NCBI RefSeq assembly: GCF_004365875.1 | Contig: NZ_SODF01000001.1 | Location: forward strand, 3,410,001-3,474,000 | Source of the DNA: Kribbella kalugense | GTDB taxonomy: Bacteria > Actinomycetota > Actinomycetes > Propionibacteriales > Kribbellaceae | DNA: 64,000 bases | Direction: 5' to 3' | Shown here: in pieces, positions 24,724 to 34,960 of the stretch | How the letters are laid out: the number at the start of each line of letters is the position of its first letter | How positions within the stretch are numbered: position 1 is the stretch's first letter | Translations under genes and position numbers: made by a program | The notes under the pieces: generated by a model | What the model saw: the letters and a program-made list of their open reading frames with translations, nothing else | Told to the model about the DNA's origin: nothing | Databases searched by the model: none

Positions 24724-27374
24724 ATGTCGCAGCCGTCGGTGTCCGACGAGTGGCGCTTGTGGGGTCCGTACCTGAGTGAGCGGCAGTGGGGCACGGTTCG
24801 CGAGGACTACAGCGCGGACGGCGAGGCGTGGAGCTATCTGCCATACGACCATGCCCGGTCCAGGGCGTACCGGTGGGGCGAGGACGGGCTGGCCGGGTTC
24901 AGCGACCGCGAGCAGCGCCTGTGCATCGGGCTCGCGTTGTGGAACGGGCGCGACTCGATGCTGAAAGAGCGTCCGTTCGGCCTGACCGGCGCGGAGGCTA
25001 ACCACGGTGAAGACGTCAAGGACTACTGGTGGTACCTCGACGCCATCCCGAACCATGCCTGGAACCGATGGCGCTACCACTATCCCCAGGCTGCCTTCCC
25101 CTACGACGACCTGCGCGCCGAGAACGGTCGACGCGGAAAGCAGGACCCCGAGTACGAACTGCTGGACACCGGCGTGTTCGACGACGACCGGTACTGGATC
25201 GTCGAGGTGCAGTACGCGAAGGCGACTCCGACCGACCTGCTGATGACCGTGCAGATCACCAACGCCGGACCTGAAACGGCGACGATCCACGTCCTGCCGA
25301 CGGCGTGGTTCCGCAACACCTGGTCCTGGGATCCCACCGAACTGCGACCCGAGCTGGCAGCCGGGGACTCGTCCATCCGGATCTCGCACCCGTCCCTCGG
25401 TGAGCTGGAGCTGCTGGCCGGGCCAGATCCGGACGGTGTCGCACCCACGCTGTTGTTCTGCGAGAACGAGACCAACACGCAACGCCTGTACGGCGTCCCC
25501 GGGACGACGCCGTACCCCAAGGACGGAATCAACGACCACGTGCTGACCGGCGCCGGAACCGTCAACCCCGCCCGCCAGGGTACGAAGGCCGCTGCGTGGT
25601 ACCGAGCCGATGTTGCGCCGAAAGCCACGATCGAGCTGCGGCTACGACTGCGTCCCGCAGGCTCCGACCCGGCGACCGCACTGGGACAGGATTTCGACGA
25701 CGTCATCGCCACCCGCCGGGCCGAGGCCGACAGCTTCTACGCCGGCCTCACTCCCCCGGCTGCCCCGCCGGACGAGGCGATGGTGATGCGGCCCGCCTTC
25801 GCCGGGATGCTGTGGAGCAAGCAGCTCTACTACTACGACGTAGCGCGATGGCTCGACGGCGACCCCGGCCAGCCGGAACCGCCGGCATCACGGCGGGCCG
25901 GCCGTAACTCACGATGGCGAACCTTCAACTCGTTCGACGTCATGTCCATGCCGGACAAGTGGGAGTATCCGTGGTTCGCCTCCTGGGATCTCGCGTTCCA
26001 CTGCATCGCCCTGGCCCACGTCGACCCTGACTTCGCCAAGGACCAGTTGCTGCTGGTCTGCCGCGAGTGGTTCCAGCATCCGAACGGCGCACTTCCGGCG
26101 TACGAGTGGGACTTCGGCGACGTCAATCCGCCGGTCCAGGCGTTCGCGGCCCTCGAGGTCTTCGCCATCGACGGCGGTCGTGACCTCGACTTCCTCAGCC
26201 GGATCTTCGACAAGCTGCTGGTCAATTTCACCTGGTGGGTGAACCGGGAGGACGCCGACGGGTCGAACCTGTTCGAGGGTGGGTTCCTCGGACTGGACAA
26301 CATCGGCCCGCTGGACCGTTCACACCTACCGGTCGGGGGCGTGCTCGAGCAGTCCGACGCCGCCGGATGGATGGCGATGTACGCGCTGGCGATGACCACG
26401 ATCGCGGCGATCCTGGACCGGACCGGACATCGACCGGCCCGCGACCTGGTCGACAAGTTCCTCGAGCACTTCGCCGAGATCCGCACCGCGATGACCACAC
26501 AAGGCATGTGGGACGAGACCGACGGTTTGTTCTACGACCAGATCGCCGTACCAGGCGGCGGTGTCGTGCCGGTGCGAGTGCACTCGATGGTCGGCATCAT
26601 CCCGCTGCTGGCCGTCGCCGTGGTCGACGAGCTGTACCTCGAACAATCCATTGCCCCGGGCAAACAGTTCGCCGACTTCCTCGACCGCCAGGGGCTTGGC
26701 GATCTCGAGAATCTGGCGAAGGCCAGGGTGCTACGCGGCGACCCCGGACGTCGGCGGCTGCTCGTCGGCGCCGCGGGCGTCGAGCAGGTGTTGCGGCTGT
26801 TCGAGAGGCTGTTCGATCCTGGCGAGTTCCTGTCGCCGAACGGCCTGCGGTCGCTATCGGCGTTCCACCGCGATCACCCGTACACGATCGACGTCGAGGG
26901 CGTACGGGCGACTGTCGACTACGAGCCGGCCGAGTCGACCACGGACATGTTCGGCGGGAACTCGAACTGGCGTGGCCCGGTGTGGTTCCCGCTCAACTTC
27001 CTGGCGGCCGAGGCATTGGGCCGGTATCACCGCTTCTTCGGCGACGACCTGACGATCGAGTACCCGACCGGCTCCGGCGTCCACCAGACCCTCGGCACCA
27101 TCGCCGACGACCTGCGGACGCGGCTGGTGTCGATCTTCCTGCCCGGTCTCGACGGCCGGCGACCTTGCTTCGGCGGAGTCGAGAAACTGCAGCGCGATCC
27201 GAACTGGAGGAACAATCTGATGTTCCACGAGTATTTCCACGGTGATAACGCCGCCGGTCTGGGCGCGACACACCAGACCGGCTGGACTGGGATCGTGGCT
27301 GACATCATCCGGCGCCGGCACGGCGTGGTTCCGTCGATCGACGACGTCCTCCGATCGCTGAGCGAGCGGCAGTC

Positions 27375-27378
<4 letters not shown>
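24724..27378 (+). CDS. GH63-like glucosidase (MGH1-type six-hairpin glycoside hydrolase)
   Basis: An 884-residue cytosolic protein with no signal peptide. The N-terminal beta-sandwich includes AEANHGEDVKDYWWYLDAIP and HYPQAAFPYDDL. The C-terminal (alpha/alpha)6 barrel includes KWEYPWFASWDLAFHCIALA and HQTGWTGIVADIIRR at the end, matching the MGH1-like/GH63-related group. Relatives release glucose from glucosylglycerate, mannosylglycerate or oligosaccharides. It is co-translated with glgX (ATGA overlap), which suggests a role with glycogen, trehalose or other alpha-glucans. The substrate is not determined. Confidence 0.82.
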
Positions 27379-29491
<2,113 letters not shown>

Positions 29492-29495
<4 letters not shown>

Positions 29496-30034
29496 GGTGC
29501 GAGCTGGCCGGGGGTGCTGGCGACGTCGTCGAGATCCTCGAGGTCGTCGAACACGACCACGGCATCCGCGGCGGCGTCACGCAGCTCGGGCAGAACGGAC
29601 TCGTCCTCAGCGATCACCTCAAGCACAGCGACCGCTCGCTCGATGATCGACTCGATCCTGGCCATGGCCTGTTCCATCACCGCAACACTGAGCGGCTCCG
29701 AACCGACTCCCAGCCCTTCAGGACTGAGCTGATCCGCGACACCGTCAATCCGCCACCGTGCAGCCAGCTGCGGACCGATCGCATCGTCGAGCAGATCGGT
29801 AGCCTCCCGGCAGGTCCGGCTCACAGCTGCCGGGACCGCCGGCCCGCCATCGACCGTGAGAGTCATCGCCGCCACCGCCAGACTGCCGAAGCCCGCGGCT
29901 ACCAATGCCTGCCGCAACCTGGCCAATCGAACAACGGCCGGCCCCTGCGCCAACTCCGCCCAGTCCAGTGTCGCGTCGGCCTCGTCGAACGCTGCCACCA
30001 GCCGCGCCGTCACTACGTCCTCAGACTCGCTCAT
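29492..30034 (-). CDS. Hypothetical acidic protein
   Basis: A 180-residue acidic, helix-rich protein (for example VVRLARLRQALVAAGFGSLA and MARIESIIERAVAVLEVIAE) with no signal peptide or membrane span and no family I recognise. It ends with an Asp-rich stretch (VVVFDDLEDLDDVAS). Codon pattern and strand look genuine, and it overlaps the convergent glgX end by four bases. Function unknown. Confidence 0.55.
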
Positions 30035-30194
30035 CCCCGGATCGTTCCACCTTTCAGCCCGGACCGCCTAGGCTTCCACTGCGATCGCGGTAGGCGCGGC
30101 TGGATCAGCCACGAGGCCCACGCGGATCGAGTCCATGCCGGTTCGGTACCCACACCAACGCACGCACGCCAAGACGACGACCACGGACTCGCCG

Positions 30195-30422
30195 CTAGCG
30201 GCGGAGCTTGCGACTGATGGAGTGCGTGCCGTCACAGAGCGGTTTGATCGCTGACCGGCCGCACCGGCACAGGGCGATGGTGGCGCGGCCCGGGTCGATC
30301 GGTTCGCCGTCCTCGTCACGGAGTTCGAAGGGGCCGCGGACCAGCAAAGGGCCGCCCGGGTAGGCGCGAATCGTCACAGGATCAGTGACCGGGTCAGGCT
30401 GATCCGCCTCGTTGATGCTCAT
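30195..30422 (-). CDS. CDGSH-type iron-sulfur protein
   Basis: A 75-residue protein carrying a CDGSH-type zinc-finger/iron-sulfur motif: CRCG at residues 52-55 and CDGTH at 63-67, giving the Cys-Cys-Cys-His ligand set for a 2Fe-2S cluster. The N-terminal PVTIRAYPGGPLLVRGPFEL is the usual beta-strand lead-in. The ATG at 30422 gives the family's normal length; a frame extending much further upstream runs into the neighbouring gene on the other strand. It is divergent from a haem-oxygenase-like diiron protein, a recurrent actinobacterial pairing, and may supply or receive electrons. Confidence 0.88.
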   Translation of the reverse strand: MSINEADQPDPVTDPVTIRAYPGGPLLVRGPFELRDEDGEPIDPGRATIALCRCGRSAIKPLCDGTHSISRKLRR

Positions 30423-30503
30423 GGCCGTTCGGTACCCCGGACCGAATCCCAGGCATGGAGCGGTTGGCCGCGGGTACCGATTGGTTCTCTGAAGGAGACA
30501 CTT
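30423..30503. promoter_or_regulatory. Divergent promoter region between the redox genes
   Basis: Only 81 bases separate the two divergent starts, so promoters probably overlap and the pair is likely co-regulated. AAGGAG at 30492-30497 is the ribosome site of the rightward gene. No palindrome stands out. Confidence 0.45.
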
Positions 30504-31472
30504 TTGCAACTTCCACCGCCGCGAGGCCCGTTGAGCAGTTGGCTGATCGCGCACCTCCGCAACCCCACGCCGTCCGCGCACCCACCGATTGCCGTCGACA
30601 ACGACCGCCTGCCGTCCGACGACGACCTCCAGCTGACGTTGTGGTGTTGCTACGAGCTCCACTACCGCGGTTTCGACGGGATCGACCCGGAAGCCGAGTG
30701 GGATCCGGCTGTCCTGGCGCTGCGAGCCGGCCTCGAGGAGCCGTGGTCGGGTTGGCTGCAACGCAGCTACATGCCCTCACCGGCGAACTCCACCGTCAAG
30801 CCGTCACAGCTGTTGAGGCAACTGGTCGACTTCGATGACGGGCCGCCGTTGGCTGCCCACCTGCATCGGCGCGCGACCCTGGAACAGTTCCGCGAGTTCG
30901 TGCGGAACCGGTCGATCTACCAGCTGAAGGAAGCCGATCCGCACAGCTTCGGCATTCCGAGACTGGATGGTCCGGCGAAGGCTGCGCTGGTCGAGATCCA
31001 GGCCGACGAGTACGGCGGCGGCCGCCCCGAACGCATGCACGCCGAGCTGTTCCGGGCCACGATGCGGTGGCTCGACCTCGACGACACCTACGGGTACTAC
31101 GTTCCCGACGTACCGGCCGTGACGCTGGCGCACTCCAACGTGATGTCTCTGTTCGGCCTGCACCGCAGGTGGACCGGCGCACTCATCGGCCATCTAGCCG
31201 CTCTGGAGATGACGTCTACGCTCCCGAACCGGCGGTACGCCTCCGGCGCGACCCGACTGGGCGCAGATCTCACGGCCGCGCAGTACTTCACCGAACACAT
31301 CGAAGCCGACGCCGTCCACGAGCAGATCGCCGCTCACGACCTCTGCGACAACTACGCCGCGCAACACCCCGAGCAGGCAACCGACATCGTCTTCGGTGCC
31401 GCCTGCTCCCTCGGCCTCGACAAGCTCACCGCCCAACATCTACTGACCTGCTGGAACGTCGGACCCCCTTAG
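30504..31472 (+). CDS. Haem-oxygenase-like diiron redox enzyme
   Basis: A 322-residue, mostly helical protein of the iron-containing redox enzyme group (haem-oxygenase-2 domain, HDO fold). Likely metal ligands are the Glu in CYELHYRGF, the Glu and Asp in EIQADEYGGG, and the late His/Asp cluster FTEHIEADAVHEQIAAHD. Such proteins carry out diverse diiron oxidations, often next to CDGSH proteins; the substrate is unknown. A TTG start at 30504 is supported by AAGGAGA seven bases upstream. It ends 23 bases from the convergent LarA-like gene. Confidence 0.85.
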   Translation: MQLPPPRGPLSSWLIAHLRNPTPSAHPPIAVDNDRLPSDDDLQLTLWCCYELHYRGFDGIDPEAEWDPAVLALRAGLEEPWSGWLQRSYMPSPANSTVKPSQLLRQLVDFDDGPPLAAHLHRRATLEQFREFVRNRSIYQLKEADPHSFGIPRLDGPAKAALVEIQADEYGGGRPERMHAELFRATMRWLDLDDTYGYYVPDVPAVTLAHSNVMSLFGLHRRWTGALIGHLAALEMTSTLPNRRYASGATRLGADLTAAQYFTEHIEADAVHEQIAAHDLCDNYAAQHPEQATDIVFGAACSLGLDKLTAQHLLTCWNVGPP

Positions 31473-31495
31473 GCGCGAGATCCCGAGCGCGACCA

Positions 31496-32779
31496 CTACT
31501 GCTCTCCTGCGAGGTACGGGATCGTTTGTGGGCCTTCGGGGAGGACGCACATCGTCGCGCCCGGTCCCGCGGCCGCGAGGGCCTCGGCGGCGGTTGCCGA
31601 GATGTCGTGGGTCTGCTCGAGCCGGACCGCGGCGAGGTCCGCGTCGGTCAGGAATCCGGTGTGCATGACCACTCGATTCGCCGACTGGATCTTGGCCTGG
31701 ATCTGGATCTGCCATTGATCGGGAACCGTGACGGACCGAGACGCGATCTCTGCCAGCAGAGCCTGCGGTGACTCCGCCGCCTCGAGCGTCTTGCGGTACA
31801 GACCATGATCCGGGAAGCCGTCCCGGCACTCGGCCGCACAGATGATGGTTCCGCCCGGCCGGACGACTTGATATGCGGCCGACATGCCCTTGACGGCCTG
31901 ATACAGGTTCTGGTCGAGCGGGAACCCGGAGTTCGTGGTCACGACGACGTCGAACTGCCTGTCGACGGGCCGCATCGCGATCTGCCGCGCAAATGACGCG
32001 GCGGCCGTGTGCATCGGGAGCAGGTCACCGCCGAACGCCGCGACGATGTCCTTGTCCCGGTTCAGTACGACGTCCAGGGCGAACGTGACCCCGGTCGCCT
32101 CGGCGATGGCTCGGACGTCGTCGTGAACCGGGTTGCCCTTCGTGACACCCCAGGTCGCCCTCGGGTCGCCGATCCTCGACGCGTCGTGCAGGACGAGGAC
32201 CGTCTCCAGGCCGGCCAGCCCTGGCGCCACCAGCTTCGGGCCTCCGGAGAAGCCCGCGAAGAAGTGCGGCTCGACGAAACCGGTGGTGATCCTGACGTCC
32301 GCCTCGGTCCATTCCCGGTTCAGCCACACCGGTACGCCGTTGCCGTGCGTACCGCGCCAGGCCAACTGTGACGAGTCCCGGGCGTCATGGTTCACGACGC
32401 GCACGGAGTCGACGACCTCGTCGCCGAACATGCTCCGGAGTTCGGCCTCCGTGTTGCCGCGATGGGTGCCGGTAGCAACCAGTACGACGATGTCACCAGG
32501 ATCCACGATTCCGTCCAGCTCCTCGATGACGGCGGGGATCATCAACTGCCGCGGCTGGGGCCGGGTGCCGTCGCAGGCCGAGATAGCCACCAACTGTCCG
32601 GGCCGAATCCGCTCACGCAACGGCGGGCCGGCCACCGGCTCGCGAAGCGCGGCGCGAAGGGCCTGCACCTGGTCGGCAGCCGCGACACTGTGCACAGGTT
32701 CGACGATCGTCGTCACTTCCGGGTCCACTGCCAGTGCCAACCCGCTGTCGCCGTACGCCAGTCGAACGTCGCTACTCAA
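31496..32779 (-). CDS. larA: LarA-family nickel-pincer racemase
   Basis: A 427-residue LarA (DUF2088) protein. The cofactor-binding residues of Lactobacillus LarA are all in place with nearly the same spacing: His106 in ATGTHR, His172 in PHFFAGFSGGPK, and Lys182, the equivalent of the pincer-linked lysine. The family racemises or epimerises lactate and other 2-hydroxy acids, including sugar acids. The cofactor-making genes LarB, LarC and LarE are not nearby, so they must be elsewhere. It is divergent from the GntR gene across 63 bases, with a CATACGTATG site close to the GntR start, and a glycoside or sugar-acid substrate is likely from context. Confidence 0.82.
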   Translation of the reverse strand: MSSDVRLAYGDSGLALAVDPEVTTIVEPVHSVAAADQVQALRAALREPVAGPPLRERIRPGQLVAISACDGTRPQPRQLMIPAVIEELDGIVDPGDIVVLVATGTHRGNTEAELRSMFGDEVVDSVRVVNHDARDSSQLAWRGTHGNGVPVWLNREWTEADVRITTGFVEPHFFAGFSGGPKLVAPGLAGLETVLVLHDASRIGDPRATWGVTKGNPVHDDVRAIAEATGVTFALDVVLNRDKDIVAAFGGDLLPMHTAAASFARQIAMRPVDRQFDVVVTTNSGFPLDQNLYQAVKGMSAAYQVVRPGGTIICAAECRDGFPDHGLYRKTLEAAESPQALLAEIASRSVTVPDQWQIQIQAKIQSANRVVMHTGFLTDADLAAVRLEQTHDISATAAEALAAAGPGATMCVLPEGPQTIPYLAGEQ

Positions 32780-32835
32780 GGCATCTCCCGATCAGTGCGT
32801 CTCACCGACGGTCGCGATGTGACCGAGGGTAAGAT

Positions 32836-32845
32836 CATACGTATG
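32836..32845. promoter_or_regulatory. GntR operator copy 1 (CATACGTATG)
   Basis: This perfect 10-base palindrome covers the start codon of the GntR gene (ATG at 32843) and lies about 57 bases upstream of the LarA start. Two more copies sit at 34854 and 34888. Position implies autoregulation. Confidence 0.8.
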
Positions 32846-33625
32846 GTGAACGGCCCGATTCCCGTAACCCGTCTGATCCCGCGACGTCTTCCGGCGGGTC
32901 GGCTCGGTGTCGCAGTCGTCGCCGAACTCGTCGACCTCATTGTCACTGGTCAGTTGCAGGAGGGCGATCTGCTGCCTCCGGAGGGACCACTGAGCGAGCA
33001 TTTCGGCGTGAGTCGCACGGTCTTGCGTGAGTCGGTGAAGCGGCTCGAGGAGAAGGGTCTGGTGACCGTCTCGCAGGGCCGGGGGACGCAGGTACGGGCG
33101 CCGGGCTACTGGAACATGCTGGACCCCGTGGTGCTCTCGTCCCTCATCGACAACGACGAGAGCGTCGGCGTGCTCGACGAGCTGACGATCGTGCGGGCAA
33201 GCCTGGAGTCTGCGATGGCAGGCGCGGTGGCCGGATCGCACAGCACGGACGAGCTCAGACGGCTGGAGAACGCGTTGACGACCATGCGGGAGAGCGAGTC
33301 GGAGACGGACTCGTTCCGGCAGGCGGATGTGGTCTTCCACTACGCGCTGATGGAGATCTCCGGCAACCGGCTGGCGGAGAACATCGCGAAGCAACTGTAC
33401 AAACGAGCCGTGGAGTCCAGCCGTTATCAAGGCATCGACCCGCCCGATGCGGTCGCGCTGACGCTGAAAGAACACCAGGCGATCGTCGACGCCATCGCCC
33501 GTAACGACACCGCCGCGGCCGAGCTGTCGATGCATGATCACATCCACGGATCGTGGCAGCGTCGCCGCCTGTCCGACCCCACTCCCCGCCCGCGCGGTCG
33601 AGCGCGCGGTCGCAAGAAGAAGTAG
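32843..33625 (+). CDS. GntR/FadR-type regulator of the CATACGTATG regulon
   Basis: A 260-residue GntR regulator. The winged helix carries LPPEGPLSEHFGVSRTVLRE and the following wing VTVSQGRGTQV. The C-terminal FCD all-helical domain (from about residue 105) has the metal/ligand His set within FHYALMEISGN and LKEHQAIVDAIARND. FadR-type regulators with FCD domains usually bind carboxylic or sugar acids. A basic tail (RPRGRARGRKKK) closes the protein. The start at 32843 is chosen because frames reaching upstream pass through the divergent LarA gene. Targets likely include itself, larA, the enolase-superfamily gene and the exported glycosidase. Confidence 0.9.
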   Translation: MVNGPIPVTRLIPRRLPAGRLGVAVVAELVDLIVTGQLQEGDLLPPEGPLSEHFGVSRTVLRESVKRLEEKGLVTVSQGRGTQVRAPGYWNMLDPVVLSSLIDNDESVGVLDELTIVRASLESAMAGAVAGSHSTDELRRLENALTTMRESESETDSFRQADVVFHYALMEISGNRLAENIAKQLYKRAVESSRYQGIDPPDAVALTLKEHQAIVDAIARNDTAAAELSMHDHIHGSWQRRRLSDPTPRPRGRARGRKKK

Positions 33626-33639
33626 GTCGCGGCCGCGCC

Positions 33640-34821
33640 TCACGGGACCGGCCTCAGCGGTGCAGTGGGGTCATCGATCACGTCCGGCTCGGCCACCAGC
33701 CTCAGAGCAGCGCGCTCAGGCCGGATGTGCGGTCCGGTCGATGCCGGGACGGGCGCCACAGAGTCGGCCGGCAACACCTGGGACTCGTCCAGCAGGATGC
33801 CGATGCCTGGTCGGTCGCCCAGAATGATCCCGCCGTCGTCGAACTCCTGGTCGACATCCAGACCGACCGGGAAATGGAGATCCTGGACCTCGTAGGTCAG
33901 AAGGTTGGGCACCGCGGCGGCTGCGTGTGCGACCGGGTTCGCGTTATAAGCAACGGGGCTCACCGGCAAGTCGTGAGCATGCGCCAGGGTCGCCACCCGT
34001 AGGAAGTGGGTGATCCCCCAGACGTTGCCCACCTGGACGATATCGAGCGCGCCGGCCTCGAGCAGCGGACGGTACTGCTCGAGGCCGGTCAGGTTCTCGC
34101 CGCTCGCGATCGCTGCACGGACCTTGCCGCGCAACAGGGCCATTCCCGCGGCATCCCACCGGCGCAGCGGCTCCTCCACCCAGGTGAGGTCCATCCGCTC
34201 CTCGATGGCCGCCACGTACCGGGCGGCCTGGGCCCGGTTCCATGACTCGTTGGCGTCGAACATCAGCGCCGGTCGGCGGGAATTACGGCTGAGCACCTCG
34301 CGCACGATCTCCAGCCGGGGCAGGTCACGGTCCAGATCGCGGCCTCCCTTGACCTTGCCCGCCTTGAACCCGCGATCCGCGAACCGCCCGTACAGCTCGG
34401 CAACCTCCTCGTCGCTCAGGCCGTACTCGAGGCCGGACGCGTACCCGGGGACGAAGCGCTCACGCGCCCCGAGAGTCCGCCAGAGCGGCTCGTCGGCCGC
34501 CTTGGCCTTGAGATCCCACAGCGCCATGTCGATGGCCCCGATCGTGCCGAACGTCGCGCCGGAATGACCTGCTTTGAACACCCAGTCGAGCATCCGGTCG
34601 TACAGCGCCACGACCGATCGCGGGTCCTCGCCTTCGATGGCGGGGAAGACCCGGCCCACCTCGGCATGCGCGCCGAGACCGATTCCCTCGATGCCGCTGT
34701 CCGTCTCGACGACGAGGATCGGCACCGGTGTCGTATGGCCGCTCTGCACGCCGTTGACGTCACCGGTCACCCTCCCCCAGTCGTGGACGGTGCCGAGGCT
34801 GCGGTATCCAGTGATTCTCAT
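33640..34821 (-). CDS. Enolase-superfamily (mandelate racemase/muconate lactonising) sugar-acid dehydratase or racemase
   Basis: A 393-residue enolase-superfamily enzyme. The KxK motif is Lys156/Lys158 in KAGKVKGG. Metal ligands are Asp189 in MFDANESWN, Glu216 or 217 in WVEEPL and Glu242 in ASGENL. The N-terminal capping domain is residues 1-115. Superfamily members dehydrate or racemise sugar acids; which one is not clear from sequence alone. The ATG at 34821 has GGAGGAG upstream; a frame reaching further upstream would run through the divergent glycosidase gene. Two CATACGTATG sites lie 33 and 67 bases before the start, so the GntR protein likely controls it. Confidence 0.82.
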   Translation of the reverse strand: MRITGYRSLGTVHDWGRVTGDVNGVQSGHTTPVPILVVETDSGIEGIGLGAHAEVGRVFPAIEGEDPRSVVALYDRMLDWVFKAGHSGATFGTIGAIDMALWDLKAKAADEPLWRTLGARERFVPGYASGLEYGLSDEEVAELYGRFADRGFKAGKVKGGRDLDRDLPRLEIVREVLSRNSRRPALMFDANESWNRAQAARYVAAIEERMDLTWVEEPLRRWDAAGMALLRGKVRAAIASGENLTGLEQYRPLLEAGALDIVQVGNVWGITHFLRVATLAHAHDLPVSPVAYNANPVAHAAAAVPNLLTYEVQDLHFPVGLDVDQEFDDGGIILGDRPGIGILLDESQVLPADSVAPVPASTGPHIRPERAALRLVAEPDVIDDPTAPLRPVP

Positions 34822-34853
34822 TTGTCGTTCTCCTCCGGAGCTGGGGAAAACAT

Positions 34854-34863
34854 CATACGTATG
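34854..34863. promoter_or_regulatory. GntR operator copy 2 (CATACGTATG)
   Basis: A perfect palindrome within the shared 17-base AAACATCATACGTATGC context, in the 139-base gap between the enolase-superfamily gene and the exported glycosidase. The centres of copies 2 and 3 are 34 bases apart. Confidence 0.82.
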
Positions 34864-34887
34864 CGTCTGACACCTTGTCGCAAACAT

Positions 34888-34897
34888 CATACGTATG
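34888..34897. promoter_or_regulatory. GntR operator copy 3 (CATACGTATG)
   Basis: Identical to copy 2, including the AAACATCATACGTATGC context, and 63 bases upstream of the glycosidase ATG. A weak TTGTCG (34875) could be a -35 box, placing the site inside the promoter. Confidence 0.82.
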
Positions 34898-34960
34898 CTA
34901 AATCTCGAGTCAGGTCGGGCGTCGGGGGCCGACGACCTTTCCGGCACAGAGGAGTAGGAC

